From the NCBI GenBank assembly GCA_027451905.1, contig DAIDHV010000002.1, positions 1 to 64,000 of the forward strand: a stretch of DNA of 64,000 nucleotides, given 5' to 3'. Below, in pieces: positions 17,340 to 26,139 of the stretch. The DNA is from Armatimonadota bacterium. GTDB taxonomy: Bacteria > Armatimonadota > Fimbriimonadia > Fimbriimonadales > Fimbriimonadaceae. Every line of letters begins with the position of its first letter. Position 1 is the stretch's first letter. The notes beneath the pieces are model-generated. The model saw only the letters and a program-made list of their open reading frames with translations, did not search any database and had not been told where the DNA came from. A program made the translations under genes and the position numbers.

Positions 17340-18336
17340 GTCCATACCGTACAACTACCGCAACCAAAATTAAGGAAAGCGTGGCGGCTACGGTGAAGAG
17401 TACCCATACGGTTTGACGCTGAGAGAGCCCCTTGGCCAGCAAAGTGTGGTGAAGGTGACGTTTATCGGGCTGAGTAATAGGCTGACCACTTAAAAGTCGG
17501 CGCACAATCACAAAAAAGGCGTCGAAGATGGGGATGCCAAAAGCAAGCACGGGAATGAGGATCGAAACGGTTACCGCTGATTTAAATCCACCCAAAATGC
17601 TGACGCAGGCAAGCATGAATCCCAGAGTGTAGGCGCCTCCGGTGCCCATGATGACTTTGGCAGGATTATAGTTTTGATAAAGAAATCCCAAGGCGCCGCC
17701 ACCAATGGCAGCCGCAATTATGGCGACGGACGGAACTTTGGCAAGCCAGGCCAAAAAGGTAAAGGTCACCGAGCAGATCACGGCAATGCCGCTTGCAAGC
17801 CCATCCACGCCGTCAATTGTGTCCATGGTTTTTGTGATGACAAAGATATAAATGGCGGTAAACGGTAAGGATGCCCAGCCCAAATCTACAATATGGCCAA
17901 AGAACCCAAGGCTCCTAATTTCTACTTTGGGTGTTCCATGTCCGCCAAAGAACTGAACAATGACCCCTGCCCCCAACAGCGCGATCAGCTGTAATTTGGC
18001 ACTGAACTGTTTGATGTCGTCCAAAGCACCAAAAACAACCAGGGCCAAGGTTGTGACCAACATTCCAACCATGTAGGCGGGAAATCCAAGTTGGCGCAAG
18101 GGAAATGCTACTAAAATAGCAGCTGCAATCCCTGTGAAAATAGCAAATCCACCCCAACGAGGCAAGACCTGAGTGTGGATGCGTCGCTCATCTCGGTTTG
18201 GATCATCAACCGCGCCAAACCTGACTGCCATTTTCTTGGAGAGAGGGGTTGCAATGAGGCAAACGATGGCAGCAATAATTGCGGTAGCAACCGAGCTGCC
18301 AAAACCTCCTAAAAACTCTTTAGATGGAGATGTCAA
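17332..18336 (-). CDS. WecA/TagO/MraY-family polyprenyl-phosphate sugar-phosphate transferase
   Basis: The 334-residue multi-pass membrane enzyme (about 10-11 helices) transfers a UDP-GlcNAc-type sugar phosphate to undecaprenyl phosphate, the first step of lipid-linked glycan assembly. The catalytic Asp-rich loop FGALDDIKQFSAKL, the loop TMDTIDGVDGLA, the motif MGTGGAYTLGFMLA and the His-rich cytoplasmic loop DKRHLHHTLLAKGLS match the WecA/TagO branch rather than MraY. Its ATG overlaps the dCMP deaminase stop, and wecB follows immediately. Sugar specificity is inferred from wecB. Confidence 0.9.
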   Translation of the reverse strand: MTSPSKEFLGGFGSSVATAIIAAIVCLIATPLSKKMAVRFGAVDDPNRDERRIHTQVLPRWGGFAIFTGIAAAILVAFPLRQLGFPAYMVGMLVTTLALVVFGALDDIKQFSAKLQLIALLGAGVIVQFFGGHGTPKVEIRSLGFFGHIVDLGWASLPFTAIYIFVITKTMDTIDGVDGLASGIAVICSVTFTFLAWLAKVPSVAIIAAAIGGGALGFLYQNYNPAKVIMGTGGAYTLGFMLACVSILGGFKSAVTVSILIPVLAFGIPIFDAFFVIVRRLLSGQPITQPDKRHLHHTLLAKGLSQRQTVWVLFTVAATLSLILVAVVVRYGHA

Positions 18337-18809
18337 GGTGAACCCCTTGGCGAATCTGGGTTTGGTTGTACATACCGCTGAAGGGAAATACCAGATTCGG
18401 TAAATATCTCAAGGGCAAACTCATCGGGATAATCGCCTTCATAGATCACCTTGGCGACCCCTGCATTAACAATCATCTTAGCGCACATATTGCAAGGCTG
18501 ACAGGTGACATATAGATCGGCCCCCTCACAAGAAATACCTATTTTTGCGGCTTGAAGCAGCACATTCTGTTCGGCATGCAAAGCGCGAATACAGTGGCCA
18601 GCTTTGAGGCAGCCCAAAGGCCAGTCATTTTTGCCACCATCTATCGGGCAATGAGCCATTTTTCTTGGTGCCCCGTTGTATCCGGTTGCCAAGATGCGCC
18701 GATCCTTGACCAGCACGGCTCCCACCGAGCGCCGAGGGCATGTGGCTCGAGTTGCCACCAAATGGGCAATATCCATAAAATAGGTCTCCCAAGAGGGTCG
18801 CTCCCGCAT
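18333..18809 (-). CDS. dCMP/deoxycytidylate deaminase-like protein (ComEB type)
   Basis: This 158-residue cytidylate deaminase family enzyme makes dUMP from dCMP for thymidylate synthesis. Zinc and catalytic motifs are intact: HAEQN (His and catalytic Glu) and CQPCNMC (two Cys). SVGAVLVKDRRILATGYNGAP is the usual family segment. I chose the ATG at 18809; a TTG at 18815 is in frame. It is the first gene of an operon with WecA-like transferase, wecB and pth, an odd mix of nucleotide and envelope functions held together by 4-8 bp overlaps. Regulation by dCTP/dTTP is not evident. Confidence 0.9.
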   Translation of the reverse strand: MRERPSWETYFMDIAHLVATRATCPRRSVGAVLVKDRRILATGYNGAPRKMAHCPIDGGKNDWPLGCLKAGHCIRALHAEQNVLLQAAKIGISCEGADLYVTCQPCNMCAKMIVNAGVAKVIYEGDYPDEFALEIFTESGISLQRYVQPNPDSPRGSP

Positions 18810-18820
18810 CTCCAAAAAAG

Positions 18821-18850
18821 TATATAGAAACAGGCTCTAGCCTTGCTCAA
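18821..18850 (-). promoter_or_regulatory. Promoter of the dCMP deaminase operon
   Basis: On the minus strand TTGAGC (18850-18845), an 18-bp spacer and TATATA (18826-18821) form a good sigma-70-type promoter. The -10 box ends 11 bp before the ATG at 18809, leaving only about 4-5 nt of leader. Confidence 0.6.
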
Positions 18851-18891
18851 CACAAGGGCCGATCACCAGCAAAATCTAAGGAAAATCCACC

Positions 18892-20178
18892 GTGCCAAGG
18901 TATTCTGAACTTATGAAGACGGTGGAACATCATATTGCAAACTTGGACCTTGCCGATGCGGGGCGCAAGAGAATCGAATGGGCAAACCGCGAAATGCCGG
19001 TTCTGAGTGCGATTCGCGATCGCTTTCGCACCGAAAAGCCACTTCAGGGCCATCGAATTGTTGCTTGCCTACACATCACAACCGAAACCGCAAACTTGCT
19101 GAGGACCCTTAAAGAAGGCGGAGCCGAAGTGACGGCTTGTGCCAGCAATCCGCTAAGCACCCAAGATGATGTTGCCGCCGCTCTTGTTGCCCATTATGGG
19201 ATTTCTACCTTCTGCATCAAGGGAGAAGATAACGACACCTACTATCAGCACATACAATCCGCACTGAATAGTAAGCCTACAATCACAATGGATGATGGAG
19301 CCGACACCGTCGGCATCATCCACAGCGAGCGTAGAGAACTTCTTGAGACTATTGTTGGGGGAACTGAGGAAACCACAACCGGAGTGATTAGGCTGAGAGC
19401 CATGGCAAAAGACAATGTGCTGCAGTATCCAATCATCGCCGTCAACGATGCCGACACCAAGCATCTGTTTGATAATCGGTATGGCACCGGTCAAAGCACC
19501 TTAGATGGAATTTTAAGGGCAACGAACACCCTTATAGCTGGCAAGGTTGTGGTTGTATGCGGATATGGATGGTGTGGCAGAGGAGTTGCCAAACGAGCCG
19601 ATGGCCTGGGTGCCCGAGTGATCGTCACTGAAATTGACCCAACGAAAGCCCTAGAGGCGGTTATGGATGGTTTTGAAGTGTTGCCAATTCTACAAGCTGC
19701 CGCTATCGGAGACATTTTCATTACTCTTACCGGCAACAAAAAAGTCATCTCGAGAGAGGTCTTGATGAACCTTAAGTCGGGAGCTATGATTTGCAATTCT
19801 GGTCACTTTAACGCCGAAATTGACATCCCTGCCCTCCATTCTCTTGCTTCCTCTCATCACGAATCTCGAGAATTTGTAGAAGAGTTTCAACTCAACAATA
19901 ATCGGTCTGTGTACTTATTAGGGGAAGGGCGATTGATCAACCTTGCCGCCGCAGAAGGACACCCTGCTAGCGTGATGGATATGAGCTTTGCCAACCAGGC
20001 TCTTTGCTCTGAATACTTAGTCCAAAATGTTTCAAAAATGGACCGTAACGTTTATTCGGTTCCCACGTTGATTGACAAGATGGTAGCGCAGCTAAAACTT
20101 GATGCCATGAACGTAAAGATTGATCAACTAACCGAAGAGCAAGAGCGTTACATGAATTCATGGAATGAAGGCACCTAG
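18892..20178 (+). CDS. ahcY: S-adenosylhomocysteine hydrolase
   Basis: The enzyme cleaves S-adenosylhomocysteine to adenosine and homocysteine, relieving product inhibition of methyltransferases. It starts at a GTG with AAGGA eight bases upstream and has 428 residues, the length of the shorter archaeal/Thermotoga-like branch. Motifs seen are LADAGRKRIEWANREMPVL, CLHITTETANLLRTL, MDDGADTVG, the NAD-binding GYGWCGRGVA, and ICNSGHFNAEID with VYLLGEGRLINLAAAEGHPASVMDMSF. The active-site His/Asp/Glu contexts look intact. It is divergent from the dCMP deaminase operon and followed 27 bp later by a SIMPL-domain gene, so the two may be co-transcribed. Confidence 0.95.
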   Translation: MPRYSELMKTVEHHIANLDLADAGRKRIEWANREMPVLSAIRDRFRTEKPLQGHRIVACLHITTETANLLRTLKEGGAEVTACASNPLSTQDDVAAALVAHYGISTFCIKGEDNDTYYQHIQSALNSKPTITMDDGADTVGIIHSERRELLETIVGGTEETTTGVIRLRAMAKDNVLQYPIIAVNDADTKHLFDNRYGTGQSTLDGILRATNTLIAGKVVVVCGYGWCGRGVAKRADGLGARVIVTEIDPTKALEAVMDGFEVLPILQAAAIGDIFITLTGNKKVISREVLMNLKSGAMICNSGHFNAEIDIPALHSLASSHHESREFVEEFQLNNNRSVYLLGEGRLINLAAAEGHPASVMDMSFANQALCSEYLVQNVSKMDRNVYSVPTLIDKMVAQLKLDAMNVKIDQLTEEQERYMNSWNEGT

Positions 20179-20205
20179 TTTTGCGCCATCAGTTAAGGAA
20201 AGACA

Positions 20206-20955
20206 ATGAACAAAGCGCCCGCGATTGGGCTTGTATCCACTCTCATCATTTCAATTTCAGTTGTTTTGGCTGCCGAAATCGTTGGCTCGTCTGCGGTCCG
20301 TGCCAAGTCCGGAAACGACGTCATTTCAGTGACGGGTTCTGCGACCATGCCGATCAAGAGCGATCTTATTATTTGGACTGGAACCGTTACCGGGCAGAGT
20401 CCAACCATGTTTGCCGCCTATCAGCAGGTGAAGTCAGGAACGGCTCAGGTTATTGGCTACCTTAAGAAGAATGGAGTTGATCCTGCTGATATTAGCACGG
20501 CTGCCATTCAAACCAACCCCCAAACTGAAAATGTGGTGACCGCATCAAAGGGTCAAAGACAAAGTTTTCAACAAACGATAGGTTATATCCTTACGCAACA
20601 AGTCACGGTTAGGTCAAAAAATGTTGATCTCGTCAATAAAGTCAGCCGGAATGTGACTGACCTACTTTCTTCAGGAATCAACTTTCAAAGCAATCCGCCT
20701 GAGTTCCTTTATACAAAGGTTGACAAGGCAAAAATTGAGATCCTTTCCAAAGCAACCGCTGATGCTCGCAATCGTGCAGTGCACATGGCGCAAAGTGCGG
20801 GGGCTCGGCTTGGGACGGTGCGATCCATGCGTATGGAACCCTTGCAAATTACCCCTCGGGATAGTACGCAACTTTCCTACGATGGTGCATACGACACAAC
20901 GACCCGTAATAAGTCCATTACTGCAATTGTGAAGGTAAAGTTCGGCGTCCACTAG
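20206..20955 (+). CDS. SIMPL (DUF541) family secreted protein
   Basis: This 249-residue protein has an N-terminal signal or anchor helix (about 6-26) and one SIMPL domain. The domain is recognisable from ISVTGSATMPIKSDLIIWTGTV at its start, the central ADISTAAIQTNPQ, and the end containing ADARNRAVHMAQSAGARLGTV and ITAIVKVKFGV. SIMPL/YggE-like proteins form periplasmic or outer-membrane oligomeric rings implicated in stress tolerance; precise function is unsettled. AAGGAAAG precedes the ATG at a normal distance. It follows ahcY closely. Downstream lies a 270-bp non-coding stretch. Confidence 0.88.
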   Translation: MNKAPAIGLVSTLIISISVVLAAEIVGSSAVRAKSGNDVISVTGSATMPIKSDLIIWTGTVTGQSPTMFAAYQQVKSGTAQVIGYLKKNGVDPADISTAAIQTNPQTENVVTASKGQRQSFQQTIGYILTQQVTVRSKNVDLVNKVSRNVTDLLSSGINFQSNPPEFLYTKVDKAKIEILSKATADARNRAVHMAQSAGARLGTVRSMRMEPLQITPRDSTQLSYDGAYDTTTRNKSITAIVKVKFGVH

Positions 20956-21179
20956 ATCAGCATTGGTTCGAGTCGACTTCTATCAAGAGCCATTTAGGTA
21001 TACGTTCTTCAACTACACATTGGAGAACGCATACTTAGGACTGCGAAGTCGCCGAACGTGATGTTGCGGCATAGTCGGTGCGAATGCCTCTACTTTCAAT
21101 ACTAACAAGAAGACATGTGCCCTGTCAATCGCTGCCCTGATATGTTAAGCACAACCGGTCTTGGTCTATAAAATCTGTG

Positions 21180-21196
21180 ATTCTTATCATAAGAAT
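21180..21196. promoter_or_regulatory. Palindromic operator-like site upstream of the 681-residue protein gene
   Basis: The 17-bp palindrome ATTCTTATCATAAGAAT (8-bp arms around one C) starts 7 bp after a TATAAA box (21167-21172), where transcription would begin. It lies about 30 bp before the GTG at 21226. A repressor site is a reasonable inference. The rest of 20956-21225 shows no gene; a partly paired stretch near 20998-21034 could be a weak hairpin after the SIMPL gene. Confidence 0.4.
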
Positions 21197-21225
21197 TTCA
21201 CGACAGCAATCGGGTTGGCGGTATT

Positions 21226-23271
21226 GTGGATAATGAGCCGGTCTCGCCTACAATAATAGTATTAAGCATGATTTTCGTAGCACCCTTGTCTTTGTTCTTC
21301 CTCACCAGACCAAGTCTAAACCACCCGATATCCTTCTCTAACCCTGGGATCACTCTCGAAGGTTTTTGTAAAGCGGTAAGTCCGCTCGCCAAGGTGCCTC
21401 TGACTGCGACGGGAGCGGCCAGCAGCCTCGAAGTAACCATCAGAATTGATCAGCAGCCGCTTTCGGAGGTTCTCAAAAAAATAGAAGAGGTGACGTTCAC
21501 TCGATTGGATTGGACAGGAAAAAGCTACAAGTTGAGTCTTGATCACGATCGGATCCAAGATGCCCACCAAAAAGAAATTGCCAGGAGAACCTCCGATTTT
21601 GAATCCGCGATTGAACGGGTTATGGAGCCAGAGCCAACCACACCCCTATCTCAAGAAGACTCGGTTGCTCTTGCCAAGAAAATTGATCAGGCAATGAGTC
21701 AACTGATACCCGGCAGTCTCGAAAAGCAGCTCATGATTTCTAGCGATCTGGAACTTCAAACACCGGTAGGAAGAGCCTTCCTTATGATTTTATCTTCCCT
21801 GCCAGTTAAGAAATTAGTCCAATATAGGCTGCTAGACTCGCCTGGAATCGTCTTTTCTAGCCAACCATTACCCGACCAACTGCCAATTGATCCCGCCGTT
21901 TATCAAAAGGCATACTCAGAAATTCAAGCCAATCAGCCCGCCTATCGAGCGGCGGTGATTTCTTGTTTCCCCAACGAAGCCAATGCTGGAACAAGAGACT
22001 ATGTGCTAGCCAACGATTTAAGCTCACTTGATCATGTAGAGATCGAGAGTTTTAACCGAGGCTCCATGTTAGAGTTCATCTTGTATAATGCCTTGCTCCA
22101 GCCTATTTTAAAGTTTGAATACAGCCCCTCAACCCCTCAGCAAGCTTGGAAAGCTTTGGGCCTCACATCAAATGTAAAAGTTCCTCCACTGTATGCTGAA
22201 AGTTCACCAGAAAACCATGCCATTGACACGCTCATTTCATCGCCTGATAATTCCAAAGATGCCAAAGACATTTGGATTGAGCCCGCAACAAAGGCTATGG
22301 TGCTGCATCCCGATCTTTATGATCCGCTAAGATGCACTGTCGGCGAAGAAATGGTTGAGCTAGCCAAGCTAAAGGGATTCAACCTGATAATGCCTCTTGA
22401 TCCTGAATTCATCTTTCACTACAATCCGGATGAAATGAGTGGACATACGAACTTAATGCGCTCTGAACTTGCTGTTCATACAGTTGACCAAGTTACCGAA
22501 AAAAACGGTTGGTATCTCGCTGTTCCTTCTGATCCTTCGATCCAAGTTGAAAAGCCTTGGTCGGATACTGATCTCGCTAAGTACCTTGCTAAGGCTTTGG
22601 CTGGCAAAGCTGATTTTGACTCATTAGCTAAGTTAGCAGCTAAAACTCCATCTTCTTTAGTCGACCCGCTGGGGAATTATATAGACTATGTGTACATTTC
22701 TGGGCTTAGGCAAGCATTCCCGGGATTAAAAGGACTCTCCTGGGCACACCCGACATCCTGGCCAGCTACTGTCTTTTGGGGTCTGCTCACGCCCCAAAAT
22801 AAGGCAAAGTTCTTGCAACAAACCAGCTTTTTGGGCAACATTCCAAAAGCTGCAGTCACTGCCTTGGATTTCATGGTGATGGACCATGAACTCGTCCCGA
22901 AATCAATTCATAGTTCAAATGGTCAGGGCAGGTCAGAAGTGTCTCTAAGCGACGCTTGGCCACTTGGTCTACCTGATTCGGGTGGAGAACTTTACGTAGA
23001 GAAGAAGGTCGAGACGGGGATAAAGTTTAACTTCGGAAGCTACCATTTAACGTACAGCCTTGATCAATTGAAAGGCTTTAAGCATCCGAGTTTTGTAGAA
23101 GCCGGTGCCGTTGGTTTCACACCGCTGGCTGGCGAAGCGTATGATTTTCACTTTACTTGGCAAAACCGAAATATCAAGGCAACTTGCTCTGTGTATAGTC
23201 TCCGCCCAAGTGGCCCTGAAGTTGCATCGATAAAGCTCTTGCCTCCCGATCTCGCCGCCGCTGTGAAATAG
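21226..23271 (+). CDS. Large secreted protein with an STN-like N-terminal segment; unknown function
   Basis: The 681-residue product is unrecognised overall. Residues 15-30 are hydrophobic and could be a signal sequence, particularly if translation begins at the ATG at 21268 rather than the GTG at 21226; neither has a convincing ribosome site. Residues about 46-106 (containing ITLEGFCKAVSPLAKV, LSEVLKKIEEVTFTRLDWTGKSYKLSLD) resemble the STN/secretin short N-terminal fold used by TonB receptors and secretins. The remaining 550 residues are a mixed alpha/beta region without visible catalytic motif or repeats. A relict prepilin start lies just downstream, so an ancient link to a pilin or pseudopilin locus is possible. 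Confidence 0.6.
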   Translation: MDNEPVSPTIIVLSMIFVAPLSLFFLTRPSLNHPISFSNPGITLEGFCKAVSPLAKVPLTATGAASSLEVTIRIDQQPLSEVLKKIEEVTFTRLDWTGKSYKLSLDHDRIQDAHQKEIARRTSDFESAIERVMEPEPTTPLSQEDSVALAKKIDQAMSQLIPGSLEKQLMISSDLELQTPVGRAFLMILSSLPVKKLVQYRLLDSPGIVFSSQPLPDQLPIDPAVYQKAYSEIQANQPAYRAAVISCFPNEANAGTRDYVLANDLSSLDHVEIESFNRGSMLEFILYNALLQPILKFEYSPSTPQQAWKALGLTSNVKVPPLYAESSPENHAIDTLISSPDNSKDAKDIWIEPATKAMVLHPDLYDPLRCTVGEEMVELAKLKGFNLIMPLDPEFIFHYNPDEMSGHTNLMRSELAVHTVDQVTEKNGWYLAVPSDPSIQVEKPWSDTDLAKYLAKALAGKADFDSLAKLAAKTPSSLVDPLGNYIDYVYISGLRQAFPGLKGLSWAHPTSWPATVFWGLLTPQNKAKFLQQTSFLGNIPKAAVTALDFMVMDHELVPKSIHSSNGQGRSEVSLSDAWPLGLPDSGGELYVEKKVETGIKFNFGSYHLTYSLDQLKGFKHPSFVEAGAVGFTPLAGEAYDFHFTWQNRNIKATCSVYSLRPSGPEVASIKLLPPDLAAAVK

Positions 23272-23292
23272 CGGCATACGTTGCAGCAACGA

Positions 23293-23373
23293 GTGTTCAA
23301 CGACTTCGTTCTTCGACCCCGAAAGGGATTCTCCCTCATCGACCAAACCGTGCTCGGATTGACTGAGTCTTAG
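23293..23373 (+). pseudogene. Relict prepilin-type N-terminus
   Basis: A 27-codon reading (GTG start, TAG stop) gives MFNDFVLRPRKGFSLIDQTVLG followed by five more residues. KGFSLIDQTV matches the prepilin peptidase cleavage/methylation motif (K/R-G-F-[ST]-L-[IV]-[ED]), but the hydrophobic helix ends after only a few residues and the pilin body is absent. I read it as the surviving 5' end of a decayed pilin-like gene; chance similarity cannot be excluded for so short a match. The rest of 23374-23563 shows no gene. Confidence 0.4.
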
Positions 23374-23563
23374 CCAACCATGCCCACCTTCGAGTCAATT
23401 AAGCTATTGAGTATTGTCCTAAACTTGGTGGCAAGCCAAAAACCTAGGAGACTGCTAATAGCCTAAATTGATTGGTGTTAACCACCCTTAGAAATCAACC
23501 TTGAAATAGTATCAGTTTGCGGATTCAATTCTCCAATTTGAACCTAAAAGGTATCCTCTGACC

Positions 23564-25351
23564 ATGACCTTTCAGAAACGGACGCACGATTGCGGTGCCC
23601 TTAGACTAACCCACAGTGGCGAAACCGTGACCCTCAATGGTTGGGCTCATCGAATCCGAAACCTAGGAGGCGTCTGCTTTGTAGACCTCAGGGATAGAAC
23701 TGGGCTCACCCAGGCGATCTTTGACCCTGCTAAGTTCTCTGATCTCGATGAAATCCGTCATGAATGTTGCCTAGAAGTCACAGGAACGGTTGCTGCCAGG
23801 CAGCCAGAAACCCGCAATCCAAAGATGGAAACGGGAGACGTTGAGCTGCAGGTAATGTCCTACCAAATATTGGGACCTGCCAAACCCATACCCTTCCCGG
23901 TGAGCGATGAAGATCAAATGACCACCGTCAATGAAGAGCTTCGCGTCAAATATCGCTATTTAGACTTAAGGCGGCCCTCTATGTACCGCCGCCTTGCGAT
24001 CCGCGCCAATTTGATTAGTCAAATGCGCAAATATCTAGATGCCAAGGGTTTTGTAGAAGTCGAAACTCCAATCATCACCAAATCTACACCAGAAGGAGCT
24101 AGAGACTACTTAGTGGCCTACCGGCTTGATCCGGGTAAATGGTATGCCCTGCCCCAAAGCCCCCAGCAGTATAAGCAGCTTTTAATGGTCTCTGGCGTGG
24201 AAAAGTATTATCAAATCGCAAAGTGCTTCCGGGATGAAAGCCAGCGGGCAGACCGTCAGCCCGAATTTACCCAATTAGATATTGAGATGTCATTCTGTAG
24301 CCAAGAAGATGTTCTCAACCTCGCCGAAGGCATTATCCGCACCTGTATGAACCATACAATCGAAGCCTTTGGATTGGATAAAGAGCCTCTAGTCGAATTC
24401 CCTCGCCTAACTTATGATGAATCCATGCGCCTGTATGGAAGTGATAAACCCGACCTGAGGTTTGGGTTGCCCTTGTTTGACCTTACCGACATCAGCGCAA
24501 ACAGCGGGTTCGGAGTCTTTAAAAACGCCATTGAGGTAGGCGGAGTGGTGAAGGCAGTTCGATACCCAGGGGGTGCCCAGCTCTCACGAAAAGAGATTTC
24601 TGTTCTAGAGGAGTTTGCCAAAGAATTTGGCGCTAAGGGATTAGCGGTCACAACCGTAGTGGAAGAATCTGGCGAGGTCCAGCTTTCCGGAGGAATTGCC
24701 AAATTCCTTTCCACGGAGGAAAGCCAGGCGATTATCAAGCGCGGACAAGTTGAAGTTGGAGACCTTATCGCCTTTGTTGCCGACGGCGAATCGACTGCCT
24801 ACAACGTACTCTCCAGGCTTCGATTAGAAATTGGTTCAAGACTGGGTCTGCGTGATCCTCGCAAACTAGCTTTCGCATGGATTTTGGACTTCCCCTTGGT
24901 GGAATGGGAGTCGGAATCCGGAAGATGGTCGCCTGCCCATCATCCGTTCACAATGCCCAAAGCCGAGGATCTTGCAAAGCTAGAGGATGATCCAGGCGCA
25001 GTTCGGGCAGATTGCTACGACTTGGTCTGCAATGGTTCAGAGTTGGCCAGCGGCTCTATAAGAATCCACAGGGCTGATATCCAAGAAAGGATTTTTGATT
25101 TGCTAAAAATTGATCGAGCAACTCAGCAGGAAAGATTTGGCCACATTTTAGATGCGTTTTCCTATGGTGCGCCGCCCCACGGAGGCATTGCTCCTGGAAT
25201 CGATCGACTGATTATGCTTCTCACAAATACTGAGAACATTCGAGAGGTCATCGCCTTTCCAAAAACCGGCGGAGGCTATGATCCTATGATGGATGCCCCA
25301 TCAACCATTGATCCTCAACAATGGGCAGAACTGGGTCTGCGTTTAGGCTAA
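23564..25351 (+). CDS. aspS: Aspartyl-tRNA synthetase
   Basis: At 595 residues this is a full bacterial-type AspRS: N-terminal OB-fold anticodon domain (1-110, with VTLNGWAHRIRNLGGVCFVDLRDRTG), class II catalytic core with motif 2 FRDESQRADRQPEFTQLDIE, the bacterial GAD insertion (about 285-420), and motif 3 GIAPGIDRLIML. It charges tRNA-Asp; whether it also charges tRNA-Asn depends on a gatCAB system not visible here. A TATCCT box lies only 6 bp before the ATG, suggesting a leaderless transcript. It ends at a strong hairpin shared with the convergent STAS-like gene. Confidence 0.96.
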   Translation: MTFQKRTHDCGALRLTHSGETVTLNGWAHRIRNLGGVCFVDLRDRTGLTQAIFDPAKFSDLDEIRHECCLEVTGTVAARQPETRNPKMETGDVELQVMSYQILGPAKPIPFPVSDEDQMTTVNEELRVKYRYLDLRRPSMYRRLAIRANLISQMRKYLDAKGFVEVETPIITKSTPEGARDYLVAYRLDPGKWYALPQSPQQYKQLLMVSGVEKYYQIAKCFRDESQRADRQPEFTQLDIEMSFCSQEDVLNLAEGIIRTCMNHTIEAFGLDKEPLVEFPRLTYDESMRLYGSDKPDLRFGLPLFDLTDISANSGFGVFKNAIEVGGVVKAVRYPGGAQLSRKEISVLEEFAKEFGAKGLAVTTVVEESGEVQLSGGIAKFLSTEESQAIIKRGQVEVGDLIAFVADGESTAYNVLSRLRLEIGSRLGLRDPRKLAFAWILDFPLVEWESESGRWSPAHHPFTMPKAEDLAKLEDDPGAVRADCYDLVCNGSELASGSIRIHRADIQERIFDLLKIDRATQQERFGHILDAFSYGAPPHGGIAPGIDRLIMLLTNTENIREVIAFPKTGGGYDPMMDAPSTIDPQQWAELGLRLG

Positions 25352-25396
25352 AGAGGCCCAGTTTACGCGATCAAAATCAAATTAAGAGGCCCTAAA

Positions 25397-25441
25397 CCTG
25401 AAACGGCTCGCTTGGACACATGCCAAACGAGCCGTTTCAGG
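25397..25441. terminator. Bidirectional hairpin between aspS and the STAS-like gene
   Basis: A perfect 14-bp inverted repeat (cctgaaacggctcg / cgagccgtttcagg) with a 17-nt loop lies between converging genes. On the minus strand it is followed by TTTAGGGCC and then T-rich sequence; the plus side lacks a T run. Confidence 0.65.
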
Positions 25442-25451
25442 ATGGAGGAGT

Positions 25452-25850
25452 TTAAGCGGCAAGTCGTATTTCTTCGGGGAGAGCAAACGGTGTGAATTGG
25501 GCATAGGCAGAATCCAAAATGAACTCTTCTTGGCCCCCCATCACATGGTTCAGTCTCCTAGAAATTTGATGCTCCATCACCTGTTCGTTGGGGACCACGC
25601 TAGAAATTTTTTGCGCACCAAGCTCATGGCACAAATCTCTAACCTCACCAAGAAGCTGCAGAACAGAGTCGTCAATCCCCTTAGCTTTGGAAAAATCCAA
25701 AAGCATATTAAAGGGTCGTCCTTCTAACAAAGAGACAACCTCTACAACCTCTTCTCCAAACACTTCCACTTCACCTGCGGTGACCTTGCCACCGAGACTC
25801 GCTTCGATCATTCGTCCTTTTTCAAAGTAACTGATTAAATACACTTGCAA
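25452..25850 (-). CDS. Small STAS-like (anti-anti-sigma-type) protein
   Basis: The 132-residue product has the alternating beta/alpha pattern of a STAS domain: an opening strand pair (YLISYFEKGRMIEASLGGKVT), a helix with EVEVFGEEVVEVVSLL, a central strand FNMLLDFSKAKGIDDSVLQLL and a C-terminal helix around ISRRLNHVMG. The typical phosphorylatable D-S-S-G context is replaced by FSKAKGIDDS, so regulation may differ. The start is uncertain: TTG at 25850, GTG at 25844, or ATG at 25811, the last with AAGGA just before it; the domain favours the longer forms. It stands alone, convergent with aspS. It may act in a partner-switching pathway. Confidence 0.55.
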   Translation of the reverse strand: MQVYLISYFEKGRMIEASLGGKVTAGEVEVFGEEVVEVVSLLEGRPFNMLLDFSKAKGIDDSVLQLLGEVRDLCHELGAQKISSVVPNEQVMEHQISRRLNHVMGGQEEFILDSAYAQFTPFALPEEIRLAA

Positions 25851-26139
25851 TCATGGGCACCTTTAACTGCACCCTTTCCTCCACAGTGAGTTTTCCGTAT
25901 TTGATCAGTTAAGACCCTAGTAATGAATCCGGTACCGATAAAACCTGTCATTCATGCTATCTTTGAGCCCTCGCTGCAATCCCAGGTTTAGGTTCAATTA
26001 TCGGCTAAATCAGCAATACCATAGAGCAAAATCTTTGAATCATAAGGCAGGTTCCGTGAACAATTTTGGAGATTTACCGTCAGCCCCAATGGCAGCCAAT
26101 GAGGGCTCCAAACCCGCTCCCATTTTGGAGAATCACGCC

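Noticed and set aside
18816-18891. SAH or SAM riboswitch in front of ahcY
   Set aside because: Only 76 bp separate divergent genes, and the conserved pairing of those riboswitches is not visible.
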